From contig DASPJR010000168.1 of assembly GCA_035628505.1 (NCBI GenBank), forward strand, positions 1-30,265: a DNA stretch of 30,265 nucleotides, written 5' to 3'. The DNA comes from DASPJR01 sp035628505. GTDB taxonomy: Bacteria; Planctomycetota; SZUA-567; H5-PLA8. How positions within the stretch are numbered: the first letter of the stretch is position 1; each line of letters begins with the position of its first letter. The position numbers were made by a program, and so were the translations under genes. The notes beneath the pieces are model-generated. The model had not been told where the DNA came from. It made no database searches and saw only the letters and a list, made by a program, of their open reading frames with translations. Shown here one piece after another: positions 1-8,895 of the stretch.

Positions 1-1
1 G

Positions 2-295
2 CGCGTGAATGAAAATTTCTATCACACGGCGAAAAACATCTGGGGCCCGTGGGAAGCGAAGGGCAAAATCGCGCACGGCCCGCACAGCGAGAATACGTTT
101 CAGACGCAGACGACTGATGTCGTTCCCGTCTCAGGCAAGCCTGGCGCCTTCATCTGGATCGGCGACAGCATTCGCGACAACATGGCGCCGCACGCGCGCA
201 CCGTCTGGCTTCCGGTAACGCTCAAAGGCAATGGCGAAATGGAGATTCGCTGGGTGGATTCGTGGGATTTCTCGGTGTTCAACGCGGCAAAGTGA
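2..295 (+). CDS. C-terminal fragment of GH43-like glycoside hydrolase (5' end outside window)
   Basis: The frame is open to the left edge, so only about the last 97 residues are present; the GTG at 5 is probably an internal valine. The fragment has the pattern of the C-terminal blade of GH43-type five-bladed beta-propellers: an aromatic GPWE motif, a TFQTQTTDV stretch, a FIWIGD motif, then a VWLPVTL strand and a closing WVDSWDFSVF. In that family, GPW(E) and 'TF.SQ' followed by an 'I(W)MGD' strand are typical of beta-xylosidase/galactanase-like proteins acting on plant polysaccharides. No catalytic residue is in the visible part, so substrate cannot be judged. It ends 4 bases before the convergent methyltransferase gene, leaving no room for a terminator. 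Confidence 0.6.
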   Translation, partial: RVNENFYHTAKNIWGPWEAKGKIAHGPHSENTFQTQTTDVVPVSGKPGAFIWIGDSIRDNMAPHARTVWLPVTLKGNGEMEIRWVDSWDFSVFNAAK

Positions 296-299
296 GTAG

Positions 300-902
300 T
301 CACTTTTTTCGCGCGATCACCTGAATGACGGACGCTTCACCGGAGTGAAAGCGGCCTTCGGTAACAGTTCTCACCAGAGCGGCCTGATGCGCGATCTCAA
401 GGCCGCTCAGCTCCCGAAGGATGACCTCAAGCGGAGCAAGCAGAAGCGGGTCCTTTGGCCCGCCGGTGCCGCGTTGAATCTGGTCGGGGGCATACGCTTC
501 AAGCACGTAGATGCCGCCGGGCTTCAGCCACAGTGCAAGACGCTTGTGGACAGTGGCGCGGAGCGTTTCCGGAAGGTGAACAAAGATCGAACTGACGACA
601 TCGAAGGAGTTGGGCGGAGCATCGAAATTCTGCAGATCCACCGCCTGCGTACGCAGTGACAGTCCACGTTCGCTGGCCAGCCGCTGAGCTTTCTGCATGC
701 CGACGGCGCTCTGATCAACCGCGAGCACGTTCAGTCCGCGCGAAGCCAGGAACAGCGCGTTCCGTCCTTCGCCTGCGCCGATATCGAGCGCCTCTCCGGC
801 AGGCGGAAACTGGCCCGCCACGCTCGCTAAAAATTCGTTGGGCGCTGAACCGTATGCAAGGTCGTCGCCTGAGTATCGTTCATTCCAGAATTCGCTCGAC
901 AT
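300..902 (-). CDS. Class I SAM-dependent methyltransferase (TehB/UbiE-like)
   Basis: A 200-residue protein with a complete class I methyltransferase Rossmann core. Motif I is ALDIGAGEGRNALFLA (about residues 38-53), the acidic end of beta-2 is VLAVDQS (about 59-65), and FDVVSSIFVHLP (about 99-110) is motif IV, followed by LKPGG (motif VI). Small stand-alone proteins of this shape include TehB-type and thiopurine-methyltransferase-like enzymes; the methyl acceptor cannot be inferred. The ATG at 902 has no Shine-Dalgarno sequence, but a TATACT box lies 6 bases upstream with CTGGCA 18 bases further, suggesting a leaderless transcript. It is transcribed alone, convergent with the preceding GH43 fragment and divergent from the HAD gene. 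Confidence 0.85.
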   Translation of the reverse strand: MSSEFWNERYSGDDLAYGSAPNEFLASVAGQFPPAGEALDIGAGEGRNALFLASRGLNVLAVDQSAVGMQKAQRLASERGLSLRTQAVDLQNFDAPPNSFDVVSSIFVHLPETLRATVHKRLALWLKPGGIYVLEAYAPDQIQRGTGGPKDPLLLAPLEVILRELSGLEIAHQAALVRTVTEGRFHSGEASVIQVIARKK

Positions 903-908
903 GCGAGC

Positions 909-938
909 AGTATAGACACCGCTGATGCGTGCTGCCAG
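909..938 (-). promoter_or_regulatory. Candidate promoter of the methyltransferase at 300-902
   Basis: On the minus strand, CTGGCA (933-938), an 18-base spacer and TATACT (909-914). The -10 box ends 6 bases before the ATG, so initiation would fall at or next to the start codon. Inferred from sequence only. Confidence 0.45.
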
Positions 939-965
939 CGCTTCGAGCAGCGTCGCTGAAGCGCC

Positions 966-993
966 TTGGCGTAACGCGGGGTCCGACTACATT
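966..993 (+). promoter_or_regulatory. Candidate promoter of the HAD hydrolase gene
   Basis: TTGGCG (966-971), a 16-base spacer and TACATT (988-993), with 7 bases between the -10 box and the ATG at 1001. There is no Shine-Dalgarno sequence, which fits a leaderless message. Inferred from sequence only. Confidence 0.4.
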
Positions 994-1000
994 ATTCAGC

Positions 1001-1660
1001 ATGCAGAAAAATTATCCGTTCGCGGCTGTGCTCTTCGATCTCGATGGCGTCATCGCCGACACGACTGAAATGCATTACCGCCTGTGGGACGCGTTTGCGC
1101 GGCGACGCGGCTACACGCCCATGCGCGCGGAATTGCTGGGGACGAACGGCGTGCGCGCCGCGGAGACGATGCGAAAATGGTTCGGGCCGCTGAGCGATGG
1201 CGAGATCGAGACGCTCACGGCCGAACAGGCCGCGTACATCAATACGGTGCTGGATTCCGAGCCGCTGGCCGCGATTCCCGGCGCGATCGACTACATCGAT
1301 TCGCTCTGCCGTGCGTCCATTCCGCGTGCGGTTGCCACGAGTGCGCGGCCCGAAAATGCAGTTCGTTACCTGAAGAACCTGGGCCTCAGTGGAAAATTTG
1401 GCGCGCTGATCACGTCCGCTGATGTGACGCAAGGCAAGCCGCACCCCGGGCCGTATCTAAAAGCCGCCGCGCAACTGGGCGTCTCGCCGGGGCAGTGCCT
1501 GGTGATTGAGGATTCCGTTTCGGGCATCCAGTCCGCAAAAGCTGCCGGCGCGCGATGCCTGGCTTTAATGACGACATTTCCGCGCGAGATTCTCGCCCCC
1601 GAGAAGCCGGATTGGTTGTGCCAGGATTTCAGAGACCTGCCCGAGATGCTGCGTCCTTAA
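1001..1660 (+). CDS. HAD-superfamily hydrolase, beta-phosphoglucomutase-like
   Basis: A 219-residue protein with all four HAD motifs: LFDLDGVIADT near the N-terminus (nucleophile and acid/base aspartates), ATSARP (motif II), GKPHPGPYL (motif III lysine) and VIEDSVSGIQSA (motif IV). The DxDGVI(A/T)DT start and a helical cap domain between motifs I and II match subfamily IA enzymes, which include beta-phosphoglucomutase, phosphoglycolate phosphatase and 2-deoxyglucose-6-phosphatase. KPHP and EDS followed by GI are most typical of the PgmB group, so sugar-phosphate conversion in the cytoplasm is likely, but a plain phosphatase is possible. The frame is open upstream to 929. I chose the ATG at 1001 because homologues start just before motif I and a promoter-like sequence immediately precedes it. 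Confidence 0.85.
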   Translation: MQKNYPFAAVLFDLDGVIADTTEMHYRLWDAFARRRGYTPMRAELLGTNGVRAAETMRKWFGPLSDGEIETLTAEQAAYINTVLDSEPLAAIPGAIDYIDSLCRASIPRAVATSARPENAVRYLKNLGLSGKFGALITSADVTQGKPHPGPYLKAAAQLGVSPGQCLVIEDSVSGIQSAKAAGARCLALMTTFPREILAPEKPDWLCQDFRDLPEMLRP

Positions 1661-1723
1661 TTTTTTCGAAACCGGCGTTGTCCACCAGCGTCTAATGGGA
1701 AACTTCGATTGAGGAGTCCCGGT

Positions 1724-2116
1724 ATGTTCGCGAAATGTCAGATGCCAATGTGCGGTCTTTTCTTCCTTGTGCTGATTGCGTCCTGGGCAGGCCCGGCACA
1801 CTGCCAGGAGGACGCGCCCGCTCCGAGGAAGATTGCCGCGCCAGGCGCAGACTTCTCCTATGTCGGCAAAGTCGTAAAGGTGAACGGCGCCACGATCACG
1901 ATTCATAGCTTTCGCGGAGTCAGCGGAATTATCAGAGACGAGATCACTGATGAGAAGACACAGTTCGAGCGCAACGGCAAAGCTGCGAAGCTCGAAGACT
2001 TTAAAGAAGGCGACTGGATAAAAGTAAGCTGGAACCAGAACCCCAAACGCATCGTCAGAATCGAAAGCACGAAAGCGCTTTGGGATGAAAAACCTGCGGC
2101 CGCAGAAAAATTCTGA
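1724..2116 (+). CDS. Small secreted protein, DUF5666-like, function unknown
   Basis: A 130-residue protein starting at the ATG preceded by GAGGAG (1711-1716). The first 28 residues form a signal peptide with an ISLVLI-type hydrophobic core (LFFLVLIASWAG) and an AHC-Q cleavage region. The mature part is one small beta-rich domain: a VGKVVKVNGATITI strand pair, an asparagine/lysine-rich middle and a GDWIKVSWNQ strand, reminiscent of DUF5666/OB-like proteins that repeat 'G.V..v.g.tltv'. This comparison is by eye and weak. Its stop lies 10 bases from the stop of the convergent VOC gene. Role unknown; probably periplasmic or extracellular. Confidence 0.7.
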   Translation: MFAKCQMPMCGLFFLVLIASWAGPAHCQEDAPAPRKIAAPGADFSYVGKVVKVNGATITIHSFRGVSGIIRDEITDEKTQFERNGKAAKLEDFKEGDWIKVSWNQNPKRIVRIESTKALWDEKPAAAEKF

Positions 2117-2126
2117 CGCGACTGCG

Positions 2127-2621
2127 CTATTTCGCCAGCGTCAACTGCCACGCAACCCCAAACTTGTCGCTCACCCAGCCAAAGCGCTCGCTGAAGGGAT
2201 ATTTTCCGAGCTCCATGAACACCTTGCCGCCTTCAGAAAGTTTTTTGTAAAGCGTGTCGATTTCATCCTTCGTCGCGCAGTTGACGTATAGCGACATGGA
2301 CGCAGTGAACGTGAAGCCGTGTTTCGCCGGCGAATCGATGGCCATGAATTCCTGACCATCGAGCGTAAAAATCGCGTGCATAACGGTGCCTTCCGGACCG
2401 GGCCCTTCCTTGCCGTACTTGCTCATGCTGACGATTTTGGAATCCTTGAAGAGCGACATGTAAAACTTCATCGCCTCCTCGGCCTTGCCTTCAAACATCA
2501 GAAACGTGGTGATCTTCTGCTTGGGCGAGGAAGTCTCTGTCTTCTTTTCCTCCGCCCGCACCCCGCCCGCAAGCGCCGCCAAAAAGACGAGCACGACATA
2601 TCTGGCTGCCAGTCTATTCAT
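2127..2621 (-). CDS. Exported VOC-fold (PhnB/YdhR-like glyoxalase-family) protein
   Basis: A 164-residue protein. Residues 36-162 match the PhnB-type VOC family: ITTFLMFEGKAEEAMKFY, an SKIVSMSKYG strand, GTVMHAIFTLDGQEFMAID, the SMSLYVNCATKDEIDTLY strand and the terminal SERFGWVSDKFGVAWQL signature. PhnB-like members are usually cytosolic and of unclear activity. Here the first 23 residues are a typical signal peptide (NRLAARYVVLVFLAALAGGVRA/E), so the domain should be exported, which is uncommon. AAGGAG (2634-2639) precedes the ATG by 12 bases. The gene lies 73 bases downstream of tRNA-Pro on the same strand with no terminator between, so cotranscription is possible. Confidence 0.85.
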   Translation of the reverse strand: MNRLAARYVVLVFLAALAGGVRAEEKKTETSSPKQKITTFLMFEGKAEEAMKFYMSLFKDSKIVSMSKYGKEGPGPEGTVMHAIFTLDGQEFMAIDSPAKHGFTFTASMSLYVNCATKDEIDTLYKKLSEGGKVFMELGKYPFSERFGWVSDKFGVAWQLTLAK

Positions 2622-2694
2622 CGTTCAATTGATCTCCTTATGCTGAACGGGACGATAGTTGACGGGTGGTGTTGGACGGTTGTGAAGAGTTGAA

Positions 2695-2769
2695 TCGGGG
2701 CGACAGGATTTGAACCTGCGACCTCCTGGTCCCAAACCAGGCGCTCTAGCCAAGCTGAGCTACGCCCCG
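2695..2769 (-). tRNA. tRNA-Pro (anticodon TGG)
   Basis: Read on the minus strand, a full cloverleaf of 75 bases folds: a 7-bp acceptor stem (CGGGGCG with CGCCCCG), D stem GCTC/GAGC with a 10-base loop, anticodon stem CCTGG/CCAGG enclosing TTTGGGA (anticodon TGG), a 5-base variable region, and T arm GCAGG-TTCAAAT-CCTGT. The discriminator base is A. The 3' CCA is not encoded and must be added after transcription. Confidence 0.97.
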
Positions 2770-2835
2770 TGATGCGCAATAGAATCCAACGCGCGAGAGT
2801 ACTTTACGTGGCGCAACGTGCTTTTGCAAGGAGGG

Positions 2836-3011
2836 ACGAGTGCCGGGTGACGAGGACAACTGGCAAGCTCGAAATCCGAAGCACGAAATTCGAAACAAAT
2901 TCAAATGACCGAAAGAGAAAGGATCGAAACGGGCTGGCGTCTTCCCGTTTCGATCATTTGGATTTAAGATTTCGAGTTTGTTTCGGATTTCGAAATTCGT
3001 GCTTCGTGCTT
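2836..3011. repeat. Imperfect palindrome of TTCGAAAT-type words (DUF1501 3' flank)
   Basis: A left arm of AT-rich words (CGAAATCC, GAAGCACGAAATTCGAAAC, TTCAAATGACC) is mirrored by a right arm (GATCATTTGG, GTTTCGGATTTCG, AATTCGTGCTTCG) ending 6 bases from the DUF1501 stop. The innermost match pairs GATCGAAACGGG (2923-2934) with CCCGTTTCGATC. A GTGCCGGGTGACGAG segment at 2840-2854 precedes the left arm, the same outer word that borders the related block at 24924-25174. Strong secondary structure is likely in RNA from either strand. Confidence 0.8.
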
Positions 3012-3017
3012 TCTGTA

Positions 3018-4478
<1,461 letters not shown>

Positions 4479-4481
4479 CGT

Positions 4482-7400
4482 TTAATTCCTCGTCACCGTT
4501 TCATCCAGGTTGAGCAGCGTGTTCGCGACGACCGTCCACGCCGCCAGCTCGGAGACATCCAGTTTTTCGTTGCGCGGCGATTCGCCAACAGTGAGCAACT
4601 TTGTTGCCGCGTCTTTGTTCTTTGAATAGACGGCAAGCTGCTGGTCGAAAATGCGCTGCAGCACGGCGCGTTCCTTGTCGGAAGGCTTGCGCGCGGTTAC
4701 GAGCCGAAATCCAAGGGTAATCCGGTCCGCGGCAGACGCGCCGCCTTCGGTCATGAGGCGCTCGGCGAGTTTGCGCGACGCTTCGACATACGTCGGATCG
4801 TTCATGAGTACGAGAGCCTGCAGAGGCGTGTTGGTGCGTGCGCGGCGGACGGTGCAGGTTTCCCGGTCCGGCGCGTCAAAGGTGTTCAGTGATGGCGGCG
4901 GCGACGTGCGCTTCCAGAACGTGTACATGGTGCGGCGGTAAAGATCAGGACCGTGGCTCTGAACGTACGTCTGCGCGGTCCAGTTCTTTCCGTCCGAGCG
5001 CGACATCAGTTCTTCCCAGAGGCCCGGGGGCTGATAGGGCGAGACGCTCTGCCCGCCGATCTGCCTGTTGAGCAGCCCGCTGGCGGCCAGCGCCTGGTCG
5101 CGGATAAATTCAGCCTGCAACCGGTGGCGCGCGCCACGCGCGAGCAGACGGTTTTCGGCGTCGCGTGTGAGGAGCTCCGGCGTGACGGCAGTCGACTGCT
5201 TGTACGCGGCGGAGGTGACGATCAGCCGCTGCAGTTTTTTGATGTCCCAGCCCGTGCGGATAAACTCGGTGGCGAGCCAGTCGAGGAGGTCCTGGTGACT
5301 GGGCAGCTCGCCCTGCGAGCCGAAATCTTCGCTAGTCTTGACCAGGCCGGTGCCGAAATACATCTGCCAGTAGCGGTTGACCGTAACACGAGAGGCAAGC
5401 GGATGCGCCGGATCGACCAGCCACTTCGCGAAGCCCAGGCGGTTCTTCGGAGCGTCGGCGGGAAACGGTGGAAGACTTGCAGGGGTCGCCGCGGTTACTT
5501 TCTCTCCTTTATTATTGTACTGCCCACGCATCAGCATGAACGTCTCGCGCGGCTGCGGCATTTCTTTCATCACCATGGTGGTCGTGATTTTTTTCTCGAG
5601 CTCGGCCAGCGTTTTCTTCTCGCTTGCGATCTGCGCGTTGATCTCCTTCAGCGCGTTGGAATGTGTGGAACGGTAATAGGAACGCAGTTCGGCTTTCTGT
5701 GCATCGCTTCTCTTGTCGGCCGCAAGAGCAATGATCGCCCGGATGTTCTCGGGCGTCTTCGAGCCCTGCGGATTTTTCGCGTCAGTCGCTGACAGCCGGA
5801 AGCGGCCAATCACGTGCTGGCCGAATTGCGATTTGAATTCAAGCGTGATTGAAAGTGGCGTGCCGGCGGGCAGCGCTTTGTCGAGTTCGAAAACGGCCGT
5901 GTGCGCTTTGCCGACTTCCGGGTGAATCGCCCAGCCGGTACCCGGCTTTGTATCGATGGCGCTGGTGATCGGAAAATCTTTCTGGCTGAAGTCGGCCGTG
6001 GCCGATTTGATTTTCACAGCCTTTCCTTCGGCACTGACTTTGAAACTGGTCATCACAAAGTTGCCATTTTCAGAACGTCCCGGCCCTTTGGCGTTGAGCG
6101 CGTCATCGGGCAGCGCTTCCAGGCGGATCGCCGTCACTTCTTTTGCAGCGGCGGAGTTGAAGGTGAAGGTGTCGGAGGCGGGATTGGTTCCGGTGGCGCG
6201 CACGGAATGATCGTCGGCTTTCGCGAGCGTCGCGCCGCCGGCGGACTTCATTTCTGCGGCTTCGAGAACAGACCAATCGACTTTCGCTTCATTGCCCGCT
6301 TCGCTTTCTTCCCATTTTGCCTGAGCCGCATCGACTTCAGGCATCGGTCCGGTGAGCTTCGCTTCAAGTTCCCGGATCAGCGCCGTATGCCGGTCAATCT
6401 CCGCCTGCTGCTCGCGCGTGGGCGTCTTGATCATGGGTTCGGAGTTGCCCTTATTGCCGTCGAGCCCCTTCTCCGGCACATTGTTGAAGAACGCATAGAG
6501 CTGGTAGAACTCTTTCTGCGTGATCGGATCGTACTTATGATCGTGACATTGCGCGCAGGCGACCGTCAATCCCATCCACACGGTGGTGGTGGTGTTCACG
6601 CGATCGACGATGTAGGCCGTGTGATATTCCTCGGGAATCGCGCCGCCTTCAAAATTGATCATGTGGTTTCGGTTGAAGCCGCTGGCGATCTGCTGATCGA
6701 TGGTCGCGTTCGGCAGAAGATCTCCGGCAAGCTGCTCGATCGTGAACTGATCGAAGGGCTTGTTGGTGTTGAATGCTTCGATCACCCATTCGCGCCAACG
6801 CGTCATGTCGCGGCCGTTGTCGATGTGGTAGCCATTGGTGTCGGCATAGCGCGCCACGTCGAGCCAATCAAGCGCCATGCGCTCGCCATAGTGTGGGCTC
6901 GCTAGCAGACGGTCGACGAGTTTTTCGTACGCATCCGGCGAGTTGTCGGCGAGAAACGCATCCACTTCCTGTGGCGTTGGCGGCAGGCCGGTGAGATCGA
7001 GCGTGGCGCGCCGGATGAGCGTGTGCTTCGGCGCTTCGGGCGACGGCTTGAGCCCTTCCTGTTCCAATCGCGCAGCCAGGAACGCATCAATTGGATTTTT
7101 TGTCCATCCGGCGAAGCCTGGCTTGGGTACCGGCGGCTGAACGGGTGCGATGAACGCCCAGTGTTTTTCCCATTTCGCGCCCTGTTCGATCCATTTTTTC
7201 AGAATGCCGATCTGCCGGGGAGAAAGCTTGTGCTCGGATTTTGGCGGCGGCATGACCTCTTCGGGATCTTTGCTGATAACGCGTTTATAGAGCTCGCTTT
7301 TTTCAAGCTTTCCCGGCACCACGGGGATGTTGCCGTCGAGATCGGTAGTCGCTCCTTCGTACGTATCCAGCCGCAGCTTGGCCTTGCGGGAGTTCTTGTC

Positions 7401-7640
7401 CGGCCCGTGACAGTTAAAACAGTTCTCTGACAGAATGGGACGGACATCGCGATTGAACTGGATCGTCTCAGGAATGGGCGCGCTGTCCTTCGGCGAACTG
7501 GCGAGCGCCGCCGCGGCGGTCCACACTAATAAGGAGAGGAGAAGGGGACGCAGGCAATTGAAACGGGTGCTCATGCGATCGGTTCCGGGGCCAACGCCGA
7601 TTGTCAGCGTACTGTTGCTTACACCTTGAATTGTTGTCAT
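4482..7640 (-). CDS. DUF1549/DUF1553 protein with planctomycete-type cytochrome c (PSD1) domains
   Basis: About 1,052 residues, usual for the family. After a hydrophobic export signal (about 30-48) comes a cytochrome-like segment NRDVRPILSENCFNCHGPD with a CxxCH haem site (C74, C77, H78), ending in a VMPPP loop. DUF1549 spans about 180-390 and holds a second CxxCH (C362, C365, H366) followed by DHKYDP. A beta-rich insertion with a short coiled coil fills the middle, and DUF1553 runs from about 730 to 1000 (FAKWLVDPAHPLASRVTVNRYW, then RRARTNTPLQALVLMNDP). The role is thought to be extracytoplasmic redox or carbohydrate degradation. The ATG at 7640 has AGGAG 10 bases upstream; the ATG at 7574 gives a more usual signal peptide but no ribosome site. 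It is the first gene of a pair with DUF1501. Confidence 0.93.
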   Translation of the reverse strand: MTTIQGVSNSTLTIGVGPGTDRMSTRFNCLRPLLLSLLVWTAAAALASSPKDSAPIPETIQFNRDVRPILSENCFNCHGPDKNSRKAKLRLDTYEGATTDLDGNIPVVPGKLEKSELYKRVISKDPEEVMPPPKSEHKLSPRQIGILKKWIEQGAKWEKHWAFIAPVQPPVPKPGFAGWTKNPIDAFLAARLEQEGLKPSPEAPKHTLIRRATLDLTGLPPTPQEVDAFLADNSPDAYEKLVDRLLASPHYGERMALDWLDVARYADTNGYHIDNGRDMTRWREWVIEAFNTNKPFDQFTIEQLAGDLLPNATIDQQIASGFNRNHMINFEGGAIPEEYHTAYIVDRVNTTTTVWMGLTVACAQCHDHKYDPITQKEFYQLYAFFNNVPEKGLDGNKGNSEPMIKTPTREQQAEIDRHTALIRELEAKLTGPMPEVDAAQAKWEESEAGNEAKVDWSVLEAAEMKSAGGATLAKADDHSVRATGTNPASDTFTFNSAAAKEVTAIRLEALPDDALNAKGPGRSENGNFVMTSFKVSAEGKAVKIKSATADFSQKDFPITSAIDTKPGTGWAIHPEVGKAHTAVFELDKALPAGTPLSITLEFKSQFGQHVIGRFRLSATDAKNPQGSKTPENIRAIIALAADKRSDAQKAELRSYYRSTHSNALKEINAQIASEKKTLAELEKKITTTMVMKEMPQPRETFMLMRGQYNNKGEKVTAATPASLPPFPADAPKNRLGFAKWLVDPAHPLASRVTVNRYWQMYFGTGLVKTSEDFGSQGELPSHQDLLDWLATEFIRTGWDIKKLQRLIVTSAAYKQSTAVTPELLTRDAENRLLARGARHRLQAEFIRDQALAASGLLNRQIGGQSVSPYQPPGLWEELMSRSDGKNWTAQTYVQSHGPDLYRRTMYTFWKRTSPPPSLNTFDAPDRETCTVRRARTNTPLQALVLMNDPTYVEASRKLAERLMTEGGASAADRITLGFRLVTARKPSDKERAVLQRIFDQQLAVYSKNKDAATKLLTVGESPRNEKLDVSELAAWTVVANTLLNLDETVTRN

Positions 7641-7745
7641 ACACAATTTACTCCTGCGCTTTTTGAAACGCTAGTGTTACTCGCGCAAACAAGGTGTAGA
7701 TTCTTCTGAACACTTCAAAAAAACGGACTGTTCAGGAGGCACTTT

Positions 7746-8774
7746 GTGAAAAAACTCTGCTTGCTTGTTACGCTCGCACTTTCCCTCTCGCTGTGCGCAG
7801 CCGATCAGAACAAAAGTCTGTCGATTTACTGGCTCGACACCGAAGGCGGCGCGGCGACTCTGATCGTGACGCCCGCCGGCGAATCGGTGCTCATCGACAC
7901 GGGCAATCCAGGCAATCGCGATGCGCAGCGGATTCACAAAACTGCCACAGAGACGGCCGGGCTCAAGCATATCGATCATCTCATCACGACCCATTACCAC
8001 ATCGATCATTTCGGCGGTGCGGCCGAGCTTGCTGCGCTGATGCCCATTAAGACTGTGTGGGACAACGGAACCTTTGAGGGACAGACGGAAAAACCGAGCA
8101 AAAACTATCAACTCTTTCCGTCTGAGAAACGGGCGGTGCTCAATCCAGGTGACGAAATTCCGCTGAAAGCCGCGGAAGGCGCTGCGCCGCTGAAGCTTCG
8201 CTGCATCGGAACGCGCAAGCAGTTCATCGCTGCTCCCGAAGGCGCGGAAAAATTTGCCGGCGAAGCGCCAAAGCAGAAAGCGCCAGACCTGTCCGACAAC
8301 GCCAACAGCATTGTGATGCTGCTGAGCTTTGGCGAGTTCCGCTTTTTCTGCGCGGGCGACCTGACCTGGAACATCGAAGAAAAATTAGTCAATCCTGTGA
8401 ACCTTGTCGGCACCGTCGACATTTACCAGGCCACGCATCACGGCCTGGACATCAGCAATAATCCGGTAGTCGTGAAAGCGCTGCAGCCGACTGTCGTGGC
8501 GATGATGAACGGCACGAGCAAAGGCTGCGGACCGGAGTCCTTCGCGACGTTCAAGTCGGTGCCGTCGATCCAGGCGCTGTATCAAATTCACAAGAATCTG
8601 CGCAAAGACGGCGACACTGTGAACACCGATGAGGCGCTGATTGCAAACATGGAGGCCAAGTGCGAAGCGCATTTCATTGCCTGTTCTGTGGCGCCGGACG
8701 GGAGCACTTACACGATGAAGATTCCCGCAAAGAAACACGAGAAATCCTTCGCAACGAAAGCAAAACGAAAGTGA
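7746..8774 (+). CDS. Exported metallo-beta-lactamase-fold hydrolase (ComEC C-terminal-like)
   Basis: 342 residues beginning with GTG, preceded by a strong AGGAGG (7734-7739) 6 bases upstream. A signal peptide (KKLCLLVTLALSLSLCA) precedes the hydrolase domain. The metal motif is TTHYHIDHFGG (H83, H85, D87, H88), preceded by VLIDTGNPGN; later ligands appear in FFCAGDLTWN and YQATHHGLD. The order matches the ComEC/Rec2-type branch of MBL proteins, stand-alone versions of which are secreted. The substrate is unknown; phosphodiester or lactone hydrolysis would be typical. It diverges from the PSD1 gene across a 105-base gap. The C-terminus is lysine-rich (KKHEKSFATKAKRK), possibly a surface-binding tail. 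Confidence 0.88.
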   Translation: MKKLCLLVTLALSLSLCAADQNKSLSIYWLDTEGGAATLIVTPAGESVLIDTGNPGNRDAQRIHKTATETAGLKHIDHLITTHYHIDHFGGAAELAALMPIKTVWDNGTFEGQTEKPSKNYQLFPSEKRAVLNPGDEIPLKAAEGAAPLKLRCIGTRKQFIAAPEGAEKFAGEAPKQKAPDLSDNANSIVMLLSFGEFRFFCAGDLTWNIEEKLVNPVNLVGTVDIYQATHHGLDISNNPVVVKALQPTVVAMMNGTSKGCGPESFATFKSVPSIQALYQIHKNLRKDGDTVNTDEALIANMEAKCEAHFIACSVAPDGSTYTMKIPAKKHEKSFATKAKRK

Positions 8775-8895
8775 AGTCATCGTTGTCTTGCCTATACAGC
8801 GTATAAAAATTCGAACTTTCGTATTGTTTCGAATCGAAAGCTGGCTACAGTAGCGCTCGTTTCGTTCAAAAGTCCAGTTGGGGGTGGTGCGTCTT

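Noticed and set aside
8809..8840. Interleaved pairs ATTCGAA/TTCGAAT and CTTTCG/CGAAAG resembling a pseudoknot before the MFS gene
   Set aside because: The loops would be 0 bases long, so both stems cannot form together; it is more simply two copies of the palindrome TTCGAA, perhaps a degenerate copy of the TTCGAAAT word family.
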